Source of the DNA: Microplitis mediator
Lineage: Eukaryota > Arthropoda > Insecta > Hymenoptera > Braconidae
DNA: 64,000 bases
Assembly (NCBI RefSeq): GCF_029852145.1
Contig: NC_079973.1
Span: forward strand, 8,576,385 to 8,640,384
Direction of reading: 5' to 3'
The translations under genes and the position numbers were made by a program. Each line of letters starts with the position of its first letter. Positions within the stretch are counted from its first letter, which is position 1. This document shows positions 12,608-23,300 of this stretch, piece by piece. The notes under the pieces are model-generated. The model ran no database searches and was not told the origin of the DNA. It was given only the letters and a program-made list of their open reading frames with translations.

Positions 12608-12758
12608 TAGGTTACTAAAATAGTCTTTATGTGGTGAGTGCAATGATTTCAGCACAAGTCGTAGGGTCACAAGCACGGGCTGGAAGCCCGTGTATGTGGC
12701 CCAGAGACGTGTACTGAAATCATTGCCCTCGCCGGATAAGGACTATCCGAGTAACCTA
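12608..12758. mobile_element. TA-bounded foldback element with conserved core, copy 2
   Basis: The ends TAGGTTACT and AGTAACCTA are inverted. The arms continue as GCAATGATTTCAG and CTGAAATCATTGC. The core has AGCACAAGTCGTAGGG, a CACGGGCTGGAAGCCCGTG hairpin and CCCAGAGACGTGT, parallel to 3560-3700. Confidence 0.65.
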
Positions 12759-12759
12759 C

Positions 12760-14590
12760 TATGCACTGTATTTTTTTCAACAATTGCCTGTTTTACGTGA
12801 TTTACGACAATTTGCGATGCGAAATCTGTGGCTGTTTAGCGACACGGTGCACCCCGAAAATTACAATAAACCAACAGACTCTAATAAAATGGCACAAAGA
12901 CAACCATGTGATACAGCACTCTACATATGATGGATTGAAGTAGCCATATTTAGTGTACTAACCGTTCAACTAACATTTTAACTAAAAACTTTAAGTTGTT
13001 CAACGACTTCTTATGATGCTTAATCGATGGAGGTCAGTTAAAAGCCTTGAGACGCGTGTTAAAATGTCATTTCAACACTCACGTTTCACAACGCCGGTGG
13101 AAATAGAGGACATCTCCTTTGACTTTACTCAACTTCTTTGCATCGGTCGATAAACAGCCGTTTACGGTTTCCAACGCAGACATCATAAAGCGCGCAAATC
13201 AGGCCTGCGTCGAATAACAGTGTTTTCGAGCTCGAAAATAGCGGGGAGTTTTGGAGCTGGCCCCCAGGGCCAACCGATGTCCAGATTTTTTTTTTCCTTA
13301 TAATTACTTATTACTACGAAATACATTTATTTGAAATGAATAATTTATCATGAGTAATTGCTATGATTCGTCACATTGTATTCAAATAATATAATATGTT
13401 TAAATTTTCCGTAATGGAGATAAATCAAACATTGTCGGTTAGATCAATTTGCTTCACTACGATTACCAGTCTCCTTTTCCCAACTCGATTGCTAGCATAC
13501 ACTGCTGAAGAGAGTATACGAGCAACCTTTCAATTTCACGGTGAGTTCATTCGGTTTAACGTATTTCTCACGCTACGAAAATTGCCACAAGCATCTGCTA
13601 CAATTTTTTTCACAGTAAAATTCAACGACAACGAGACATGATGTAGTTGGCAAAAAAAAAGTTTAAAAAAACAATTTAATAGAAAATAAAAAATAAATAC
13701 ATGAATGATGAATAAAACATATGCACTGAAATTTTATGCTGTAAAATATTTTGTAAGCATGATTTTTTTTTTTTCAACTAGAACGATTTTTCGTTAATTT
13801 TATATCTACGTATTCCTTTTCAATATAATTAAAATTATAATTTCTAATTAACAGAACTTATAAAAAAATCACTGCTTACAAAAAGTTTTTATAAACTAAA
13901 GACGATGACGAAAGAAGTAATATTTTTTTTTTCTTTAACGAAAAGATCAAAAAAATAATCCTCTTAAAAAAGTTGAAAGAGTTTGTAATCTGATTATATT
14001 TCAATAGTTTTTAATTCTTATTGTATTTCCAATAAAGTACTAATAAAACGATTCTTTAGTTTTGAGTAAAATATTGCTACATAAATATTATTTGCTATAG
14101 GTTAATTTAAACACTATAACGATTATAATGCAACTTCTGAAAACAGATTATCTCCATTACAGCTTTTTAAATCTTTTTTTTTCTTTTTTTGTGTTAAACT
14201 ACACGAGTTCCCACTTAGTAACTTTTCGGATTGTATTAGTTTATGAGATACAACATATGCTCACGAAAGCAAATGCAGCTCATACATTTTATAAAATGAG
14301 CAATAAGTAAAACTAATCTTTTATAGTTTTTATGCTCCAAAGTTTAATATTGATATAGTATATATACTTTTCTAATAGCAAGTTCAATAATTTTGAAAAT
14401 AAGTTATTTTTATAATACAATACATTAGAAATATAAAAAAAGTAAAAAGAATAAGATTTTATGTGAATTCATTATTTGAATCAATTGACTTCTGGATTAC
14501 TTTGGAACGAAAATCCGACTTTTCTTAGATGGTCTTTTCGAAACTGAAATTGCCTAAAGTATATAGCTAAAAGTCAAAGTCGTAGTAAAG
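12760..14590. other. intergenic DNA with one small repeat fragment
   Basis: A 3'-end fragment of the AACTTCCCGC family lies at about 13215-13290 (GAGCTCGAAAATAGCGGGGA). Short ORFs (60 and 81 codons) have no recognisable domain or codon bias and I do not call them genes. Confidence 0.5.
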
Positions 14591-15070
14591 TATTCTATAG
14601 TTATGTATACATCTATATATACATATATGTATGTAACGAAGGGACAATGTGTGTATGAGTATGTAGTTCACAAAAGGCTAAGTGAAGTTGGCTCTTTCTC
14701 TGTCTTTTCAGTGAATTGTCTTGAAGGAATGGTGCGCTTTTCTGGTACATTGCTTCCGGAAGTTCAGAACGCCAGATCTCCGGTAACGACGCATAGATAT
14801 CCGTGAACTGAATTTCCTAGTTTTCTATCTCTGTTACACCAACATCTGAGATCTTGACGTGAACTGGTATCGCTCAGTCGATCACAGAAAGCCATGCATA
14901 ATTCAAAGCTTATTCTATGATGCTGCTGGCAGGCTGCACGTACTCTCTTCTACTTCGTGCCTGTTATCGCTGGTCCATTCAACAGTGATGAGGGCGCCAT
15001 TTCAGAATCCAATGGGCTCTTGCCTTTTGCCCGTTGGATCACTTGGAAAATTTCTTCCATAAAACACATT
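14591..15070. other. GC-richer patch, unassigned
   Basis: This stretch is less AT-rich than its surroundings and has CTCTGTCTTTTCAG at about 14699, which would serve as a splice acceptor. Neither strand gives a long frame with a known motif. It could be an untranslated exon, a noncoding RNA exon or an old repeat. Confidence 0.3.
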
Positions 15071-16822
15071 TATATATATCAACTATTTTTCCCTAATATT
15101 TCATTCATGTTCATATTATTCACCTTTTTTTTACCAATACGACCACAGTAAAGAATGAGCTTATTTTATACATCAATTCATAGGGTAGAAAGAAGGTTAA
15201 GAGTAAAAAAAAAAAAACTTAAAAATATAATAATGACGTTGTAGTTAGTATAATAACATTAGTTGGATTCTTTTAAAAGACATAAGTTGTCGTTGAAACG
15301 GGTGTGAACGTAATTCCCGAAAGAGCAGTGTGAGTTCGGGTATGTCCCTTTACACGAACCAAAAGAGAGAGACGTAAAACTTGTAGAAAGATTTACTCGA
15401 GTGTGGGCTTAACAGCGGACGCCATAGATAAAGAAAGTTACGGTAATCGCTAGGTAAAGACAAAGCGGAATGGGAAGAGAGAAATGATGATAGGAAAAAA
15501 GGAGTTGGGTATAAGGTAAAACTGTTCTGTGCTTATGGAAATGGCTATGGTGGGCAGGATTTCCAATGAGAGTGTTGGAAAAAAATATCGTCAGTTGGAA
15601 ATTTTTTTTTCTATTAGTTGTTTTCTGATAAAATAAAAATTGCAATGTGAATTTATTGATATCCATGGATATACATATAGCGTGAAAGTAATTAGTTCAA
15701 TTAAAAAATCATTGGAATTGGTTAGATGGAAAAACGAAGAGAGAGTAATGGAATCTATTTTTTTTATTTTGTATTTATCGGTCACACTATGAGTTTTTTT
15801 TTATTTGTTTGAAATACGAGATTAATTCCTTTTTACTGAAATAAAATCCAAGCAAATCGACACTCTTATCACGTTTACAATGAAACAAAACCGCAGAAAA
15901 GTAGCTGAGGCCTATATCGATTGTTTTTTTTTCAGAATATTTTTTTTTACTCATCGTTAAAGGCGTTATACTGATAAGAGTTTACTGAGGATCATTGTGG
16001 AAACTTTTGCGATGCTTTTCTGCCATGAGGATTTTCCTTGAAATGGATTCGCCTGGGGTTATAAGAAGTCGGATATAAAAGAAATAAAAGAAAAAAAAAT
16101 AGTTAGAAAGAGAATTGAAAAGAAACTCTGATAGTTGCAGTGACAACGACGAAAGGTGTTCATGTATATGTCTTACCCTCTGCTTCTATTTTTTGTGGCA
16201 GAAATATAATTATCATGTGGATAAATCTCGGGTGTCACTAATACAATTTTATATAGATTAGAAAAAAAAATTAAAGAAAAAAAAAATATGTAAAAAACGT
16301 ATCAAATGCATATAAAGATAAAAAGACACCAGTCACAAGATAATTATCAAGAAAGATTGGATTTGGGATTTCAGATAAACCCAAGTTTCATTTTGGAAAA
16401 GCCCGCATACGGATTAAATCCTCAGGGAAAAAGAAAATTCCGTGATTCTCATTTGCACTTTCAATGGCGAATTAATGACAATCCTCTTGTTTCTCAAGTC
16501 GTGTACTCTAGACTGTAAAGACAGGCGAATGTAAATAGAGTCTTAAAACACTCAGTCGTGAAGGATTTTCATCTAGAGAAAATGTATGTAAAACAAATAA
16601 AAAAAAACAACAAAGGGTTCGACAGTTATTTTAATAAAACCTTTATTGAATTTTTTTTCAATTTTCGACAATAATACTGATCAATGATTTGTTTCTTTTC
16701 TTTTCTATTAATTATTAGATGCAAATAATTAAATTGATAAACAGAACAAAACTAAAAAATCTAAAAATATACATTCAACGCACATCTCATTATTAAAGTT
16801 ATTTATTGAAACCTATAAATTA
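15071..16822. other. AT-rich intergenic DNA
   Basis: Poly-A/T tracts and a hydrophilic 70-codon ORF at 16306-16518 with no recognised motif. This is the left flank of the retrotransposon insertion. Confidence 0.45.
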
Positions 16823-16826
16823 ATAA
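16823..16826. repeat. target site duplication ATAA (left)
   Basis: Matches ATAA at 29062-29065 directly outside the other LTR. Four-base duplications are usual for Gypsy integrases. Confidence 0.75.
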
Positions 16827-17075
16827 TATAACAGGGCTATGCTGCTACTCTGGTCGTCCTTTATCAAGGGCGCCACTGGAAGTGATAACGGCCTCCCAGA
16901 GCCGGATCTTAGATCATCAGGGTCGTTGTAAATTAATTAATTGTAAGAGAGAGGAGAGGAAGGATAATTTATAATAATTTTAATCCACTTTTAATTGACC
17001 TTTTAACCTTTTATTTATTTAATAACCTTTTAACCTTATAAACCTTTTTAACCTTTATAAACCTTATAACAATTT

Positions 17076-17257
17076 GTCAATTACCTTTGACGACCTTATA
17101 AACCTTATAACTACCGTCAACTACCTTTGACGTTATAAAACCTTATTCTCGTCAACTACCTTTGACGATTTCCTAGACCTTAACTAAGCCAACTACCTTT
17201 GGCATCACACACACACGCACACGACTTTATTACTACTACTGGCCAACTACCTTTGGC
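17076..17257 (-). repeat. five AGGTAG-loop hairpins in the LTR
   Basis: Five 16-nt units lie at 17076-17091, 17116-17131, 17151-17166, 17188-17203 and 17242-17257. On the plus strand three read GTCAA-NTACCT-TTGAC and two read GCCAA-CTACCT-TTGGC. The stem changes T-A to C-G on both sides, a compensatory change, while the loop (AGGTAG in element RNA; AGGTAA in one copy) stays constant. The same set is at 27363-27544. An AATAAA-type signal in element sense lies further downstream near 17010-17019. Confidence 0.8.
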
Positions 17258-17915
17258 ATTTATTTAAAACAACTTAAAATCATCGTACCTGACGAACAAT
17301 AATTAACAATAATAATTATTTAAAATTGATCCCCTGGATCTATACACGCGCACACTCACTCTAGTCCCCTGGACTTATTTCCACACACTGATTTTAAATA
17401 ATAATAAAATGGCGTCCGACCATCAACTTTCCCGCCACACTTTTACAATAAATAAATTAATTAAATTGAGAATAAGAAAATTTATTAATTAACTTATTTT
17501 TAATTGACTTTATCACTTTTATCTTTCTCATCAATTTCCTTCATTTAATAATTATCTTTATCAACAATAAATTTACGTCAGAGATCTCAACGTCGCGTTC
17601 ACCCAATACTTCAAATTATGTTCTAATGACTACTTTGCATTTCCGACTCTTTCTTTTCGGTTCAAACCCTTTTATTGTTATTAATTTTAATTATGATAAT
17701 TTATTAACTAATTTTATCTAATGATTTTAATTATTAATAATTTAATTTGATAATTTTATTTATTAATTAATTAAATTTCTCTCTCAGACTTCTCGCGTCT
17801 ATTACTTTGTCTTAATTAATTTCTTTATTTAATTCGATAATTTTGGTTAAGTAATTTATTTAATTTTAATTATTTATTTTAATTAACGACTAATTTTAAC
17901 GCGGACTCGACCACG

Positions 17916-18408
17916 AAATTTCTGGCTTGTGCTCAGCACAATGGGCCTAGAATTTTTCTACGACGCAGTAATTCCGGCGATGGCCTGGAATTATCAACGA
18001 CGCCTAGATCCGGCTAAAAGGCCTGGATCTGATTAGACAACCGTCTGGCTTAAATTAATTTTAACAAAATTCTACGACTAATTAATTTATAACGGGCCTA
18101 GACGCGGATTACCCGACGAACGACTAAGTATTTTTACAAAATTAAATTAATATTCTGGCTTGGGCCTAGAACAGTTAATTTAATTAATACCTGAGGTTTA
18201 TTACTGATGTTTTTCCTTCTGTTGCGGTGTCTCCAGTCCTTTTCCGTCAGGTTCCTTTGTCTCCTTGTTGGTTCCTTTGTCTCGTCTTTTCTCGTTCTCC
18301 GCTCTCTTTATCGTCTCCCAATTTCCAAAATTTTACTGATACTCCTTCACCTGTTTTTCCAGATAATTAGTAATAGTTATAAATGATACCGGCTAATGGC
18401 CTGGTATC
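17916..18408 (-). repeat. six GGC/GCC hairpins with a conserved bulge in the LTR
   Basis: Six stem-loops share one plan on the plus strand: variable stem, GGC, loop, GCC, an unpaired T, then the complementary stem. GGC positions are 17924, 17976, 18012, 18047, 18157 and 18391. The paired outer stems are TTCT/AGAA, TAATTCC/GGAATTA, AGATCC/GGATCT, CGTCT/AGACG, TTCT/AGAA and GATACC/GGTATC. Two have further hairpins in the loop. The outer stems differ but always pair. Confidence 0.75.
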
Positions 18409-18774
18409 TATAATATTTAGAAATAATATCGCTTGGTTCCACAATTACAGAATCCAAGTATAATAATTTTAATTACCTGTTTGCGTATTGCGCGTCTGCT
18501 GGCTTCGGAGGTCTGTCCGGTTGTGTTCCGGTCTCGATTCTCTTCGACACTTTTCACGGTGCACCCACTCGATTAAATTCGGCAACTTCCGGAAATCTGG
18601 AAACTCCTACTTACAACTAGAGAGGGGGATTGACGGACAAGCCCCTACAATTACCACTCCTGGTGACAAGTCGCGCTCTACCCCGGATAACCCTGGAGTA
18701 GTTATAGTTTTTACCGACGGCGCGTATACTAGGTAATCGTAGTAACGCGGAAAATTCAAATTTTCCCTGTTACA

Positions 18775-18783
18775 CTCCCCCCT
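18775..18783 (-). other. polypurine tract
   Basis: In element sense AGGGGGGAG directly precedes the TGTAACAGGG start of the 3' LTR, the expected place for the plus-strand primer. Confidence 0.85.
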
Positions 18784-18915
18784 GCCAGACTGTTGCCAGG
18801 TTGGAAATTGTAGGTTCTCGTCGTCCAAGGATGTTTGGTGTTGACTGGTCTCTCAAGAAAATTCGATGATTAATTATGGATAGAAAAATATTTATTTGGG
18901 AGATACAACTTTTCT

Positions 18916-20337
18916 CTACTCGAAATTTTCGTCTTCCGATCGCGGCTCTAACTCGAGCACCTCCTCGCGGTCGTCGAAAGCTGGAACACCCTCATCACAG
19001 CCTGAATCTGCTGAGAGATATCCCAGTCCATAGTGAACGCGGTTCCAATTTTCGGGTTCAACCCAATCCATATCCTTCATATGGGGCCCGTTCTTGCTTT
19101 TCTTCTTCTTATTCTTTCTTTTCTTTCTCTTACCCTCAGGCGCCTGAGCTCCGGAAACTGGGGCCTGGACAACGGGTTCTGGAGGAACTCGCTGTCCGGC
19201 AGTTTCCTCGGCTACTGCTGAGTTTGTTGGACGTGGTGCTGGTAAGGCCCGGGCTTCATCTTGCCATGGAACTATGTCTGGTCGCGTTGACGGGCCTGGT
19301 ATGGAATCGACCTCCATACCGGCTGATGGGCCTGGTATGGGACCAATTTCCATACCGGCTGATTCTTCTGGGAGTTGTGACTCTCCGGCGTGGCTTGGTA
19401 AAATGGAAGTACTGGAAGTACTTGCCTCAGCTCTTGGTGTTATTGCTGCCGGTGGAGTGGGGTCACTAACTCGGTTGTTTTGTCCGATACCTGCTCTTCT
19501 CCTGGGAGCGGCATGTAGAGCTAATTTTCGCACCCTCTCGAGGATAATTTCCTCCGCTGGTCGCGTCAAAATTTCGGCGAGCTTAGCCTCTCGCAACGCG
19601 CGGCGTTTGGCGTTCTTCTTGCGTCTTAAGGCTGCCTTTGCCTCATGATCGACTGATGGTGGTGTTGTGGTTGATAACACTTTGGAGCGCTCCTGAGGGT
19701 CCATCTGACTCCCTGCTGCCGGTGTCGGTGGCTTTGCAGCACCCTTGTGAGTAGGTGTAACTATTTTTGCTGGTGTTTGCGTAGCTCTACTCACAGCTGC
19801 CGATGTAATTTGCCTTGCAGCGACCTGGTGAGTCGACCTGGTGAACGTCCTGGACAACACATACTCTGACCTTCTTCTAGGAGTCGACGTTGCCTTGCTC
19901 ACTACTGCCGGTGTTAATGGCTTCGCAGTTCTCTGGTGAGCAGTCTTTGCAGTTTTATCCGTTGTTACAGTTATTTTACTCACGGCTGCCGATGTTATTG
20001 GCTGTGCAGCACCTTGATGAGTAAAACTGACATTTACCGTGCCTGCTGTGGCGACTGACGCTATCTCTGGGCCTGCCCGAGGCTGTTCAGGGCGGCTGGA
20101 CACATTTGGTTGGCCTCCGGGCACCACTGGGCCTAGTCGCTGTAAGGCGGACTGGCGTGGTGTCACCGGTATGGCCCCCTCCGACTCTGCCAACAAGCCT
20201 GGTTGGTTTACCGCCAACCGGCGATGGGGTTGTCTTCCCGGTGGTCCATACGGCCTTGGATTCCGGGTGTATCTCCTGCGGGATGCCTCTGTATACCCGC
20301 GGACTTGATCTCTGGCCCTTCTCCGTCCTCTTTCCAT
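18916..20337 (-). CDS. third ORF of the Gypsy element, disordered basic protein
   Basis: The product is 473 residues with a true ATG at 20337. No relative is recognised. It has no signal peptide, hydrophobic segment or glycoprotein features, so it is not a normal envelope. Residues 1-40 are arginine-rich. Four degenerate repeats of the form THQGAAQPITSAAVSK lie near 105, 132, 168 and 195. Residues 228-275 are charged and probably helical. SAGMEIGPIPGPS is repeated at 326-351. Residues 402-417 are almost all K/R (a possible nuclear or RNA-binding signal). The C-terminus is acidic. The ATG directly follows CTAACCCCAATTTATTTCAG in element sense, a branch-point plus acceptor arrangement, so a spliced subgenomic mRNA is likely. 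It starts 54 nt after the pol stop codon. A nucleic-acid-binding accessory role is inference only. Confidence 0.75.
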   Translation of the reverse strand: MERGRRRARDQVRGYTEASRRRYTRNPRPYGPPGRQPHRRLAVNQPGLLAESEGAIPVTPRQSALQRLGPVVPGGQPNVSSRPEQPRAGPEIASVATAGTVNVSFTHQGAAQPITSAAVSKITVTTDKTAKTAHQRTAKPLTPAVVSKATSTPRRRSEYVLSRTFTRSTHQVAARQITSAAVSRATQTPAKIVTPTHKGAAKPPTPAAGSQMDPQERSKVLSTTTPPSVDHEAKAALRRKKNAKRRALREAKLAEILTRPAEEIILERVRKLALHAAPRRRAGIGQNNRVSDPTPPAAITPRAEASTSSTSILPSHAGESQLPEESAGMEIGPIPGPSAGMEVDSIPGPSTRPDIVPWQDEARALPAPRPTNSAVAEETAGQRVPPEPVVQAPVSGAQAPEGKRKKRKNKKKKSKNGPHMKDMDWVEPENWNRVHYGLGYLSADSGCDEGVPAFDDREEVLELEPRSEDENFE

Positions 20338-20357
20338 CTGAAATAAATTGGGGTTAG
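20338..20357 (-). promoter_or_regulatory. splice acceptor before third ORF
   Basis: In element sense CTAAC (branch-point-like) is followed by a T-rich tract and CAG directly abutting ATGG. A possible donor, GTAAGTAGG, lies in the 5' LTR at 28901-28893, about 160 nt from the LTR start. That pairing is inference. Confidence 0.55.
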
Positions 20358-20391
20358 TCGTATGATCGAGGTAATAATAATTATCATTATT

Positions 20392-23300
20392 TTATTGTGT
20401 ATTCTTATTAGCAATACGCGTACTCCGGCGCGGTAATTTTAAATCCGGCGTATAATGCGTACCGAGCGATTTACCCGCATCATTACTAAGTTCGACTACA
20501 AGCGGACTTACGATTTTTGTAACTGTAACCGGACCTAGATATTTCATACCGAGACTTGCACTATACTTTTGAATCTTATTGCTAAGTTTTCTGTTCGGGT
20601 AGAAGACCCTATCACCCAATTTAATTTCTGGTATTTTAAATTCTGTGTTATGATAACTAGCTTGGCGTTCATTTTCGGCTCGCATAATGCTTTCGATTTT
20701 ATGCCGAAGTTCATCGAGTCGCTGAACTCTCTGTTTCCACTCATCGTTATCAGGAATAAAATCTTCCATTTCCAACTCAGTTAATTTGTCAGATAGTCTG
20801 GGCTCTTGGCCATGCACCAGAAAATATGGAGATATTTTTAACGACGAATGATACGAGCTATTATAAGCCAGTTGAATCTCACCTAGATGGTCATCCCATC
20901 TGGTCTGGTCTTTATTTATGTAAGCTCGAATCATTGGTTTTATTGTGCGATTAATCCGTTCTACAGGATTCGCTTGTGGATGAGCGACTGCCAAAGGTGT
21001 AAATTTTACGCCAACTGATTTTAAATAATCCTGTACAGTCTCGTTGACAAATTCCCTGCCATTATCTGTCACCAGAAACAGCGGGTAAGACCGTAAGGAA
21101 AATGTACGTTTAAATGAGTCCAAAACAGCTGCACCAGTGTGACGACGTAAAGGATAAAGTTCGATAAACCTAGTATATAAGTCTTGAATGACTAATATAT
21201 ACTGGTGTCCTTTACGTGATCGAGTAAACGGTCCAGTTACGTCAGCAGCAACAATTGCCCAAGGTCTTATGGGTTGTCGAGTCTGCATCGGAGCTTTTGA
21301 TGATGATTGTTTATATTTAGCTTGTTTGCAAACCTCACAAGCCTCCACGTAACTGTCCACATCTTGGTACATACCAGGCCAGTAGTATTGGACCTTAATA
21401 CGTTCATACATTTTATCCCGCCCTAGATGCGCAGCATCTGGGTCTTCATGATGTTTCTGAAGGACTTCTTGGATCTCAGGATCTCGTAAAACCACTTTCC
21501 AAGCATTGTCGTCTCCAACAATAGATTTTAATGGATCTGGACGGTGATATTCAAGTCGATCCTCAACGATACGCCAATCCGGAAATCGCCCTGGATTGCG
21601 ACGTACGTTGTTAAATTTTACTCCATACCAATTAGATACTTGTAAGTGTAGACAGTGGTTAGACCCAAGCTGACCTTTGATGTCCAACCAATCCTCTGGA
21701 ATATTATCTTCATATATGCGTGACAATGCATCAGGACCTTCATTTTCAGTACCTCGTCGATGTTCAATTATTATCTGGTGTGAAAGCAGCTCCATAGCCC
21801 AACGAGCTAACCTGCCGTTCGGGTCTCGTAGTGAGTGTAACCATTTTAATGCCGCATGATCAGTGACGACAGTAAATGGCGTACCTTCCAAGTAACATCG
21901 TAGTTTACGAACTGCCCACACTACTGCCAGACACTCCTTCTCGGTGGTAGTGTAACGAGTTTCAGCACCCTTGAGCTGACGACTTAGACAGATAATAAGA
22001 AATTCCTTTTGTGTCTCGGGATCTCGTTGTACTAGAAATGCTCCCAGGCCCGTGTCACACGCGTCGGTATATAAATAGTATGGTAATCCGACTTTAGGTA
22101 TAGATAATGGCTGGGCATCTATCAGTGCACGTTTTAATTTTTGAAAAGACTCTTCTTCCTGGAGTTCCCACTTCCATTCTGTGGTTACACCGGTGAGTTT
22201 ATTCAAGGGTCCTTGAGCCTTGGCTACATCTTGTAGATGTCTATGATACCAGTTAACGAGTCCCAGAAAACTTCGCAGCTGTTTCCTGTTAGTTGGTCGA
22301 GGATAGTTGACAATCGGAGCTATTTTATCTGGATCTGTATGTAATCCGTCTTTGTTGACTATAAATCCCAAGAACTTTACTTCTGGACGACAAAATTTAC
22401 ATTTTTCTGGGTTGATCAGTAGACCAGCATCTCTAAATACTTCAAATACCAGAGCCAAAATTCTTTTATGTTCTTCCATTGTCTCGCTGATTACAATCCA
22501 GTCATCTAAGTAAGCGAAGACTTGGTCAGCCCAACTCGTTGGTAAATCTCGTTCAACCAAAAGTTTATGAAATTTTTCTTTCAAGTCATCCATTGCCTTC
22601 TGGAACGTGCTTGGAGCACCCACAAGTCCATATGGCATTCGCAGCCACTCAAATTGCCCTCGTCCTTCCACGGAAAAAGCGGTGAGAGGAATCGACGCAA
22701 GAGCCATGCGAATTTGATGGAAAGCCTCTTTAAGATCCATCGTACTGATGTACACTGCACCATGTAGCGCACTGAGTATACGTAACATGTTGGGTAGTGG
22801 ATGAGCTGGTGGTATTGTCACACGATTGATGGGCCGATAATCCACGCAGAATCGCCAGGTTTTATTTGGCTTAGCAACCATAACCGGCGAGCATGACCAA
22901 ACACTGTAACTAGGTCTTATGAATTTTTTCTCGAGGAGTTCGTCAATTTGTCGATTCAATTCTTCATTTATAACTGGACTACGTCTGTATGGTTTTATTC
23001 TGACCGGTCTCGCGTCAGGTTTCAGAACAATCTCATGTTCAATTATATTTGTCAGACCTTGATTTGGCATACCTTCGAACTTTTTCATTTCAGCATTAAT
23101 GAAATTTTTGAAGTCCAATTCTTGATCAGCTGTCATTGACGAACACCTTGACGTATTTTCTTTACAGGCGATGGACTCGAATGGATGTATTTCAGCATTA
23201 CCACTGAACTGCCAAGTTCTGTCTTTACTATTAATTATGACACCAAATTGGAGAGCAAAGTCCATCCCCAAAACTACAGAATGACCAAGATCTTCTATCA

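Larger units (their letters stand above)
16827..18774 (-). repeat. 3' LTR
   Basis: In element sense it starts TGTAACAGGG and ends CCCTGTTATA, an imperfect inverted terminal pair. It is the same length as the other LTR. The 82-codon plus-strand ORF inside is duplicated in the other LTR and is antisense to the element, so I do not treat it as a gene. It contains the two hairpin families listed separately. Confidence 0.95.

Noticed and set aside
13396..13641. 81-codon ORF as a gene
   Set aside because: No recognisable domain; nothing separates it from chance frames in this AT-rich DNA.
16306..16518. 70-codon hydrophilic ORF as a gene
   Set aside because: No motif, no splice context, and of a length expected by chance.
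18488..18736. 82-codon plus-strand ORF, duplicated at 28775-29023
   Set aside because: It lies inside the LTRs, antisense to the element, and is duplicated only because the LTRs are. No motif.
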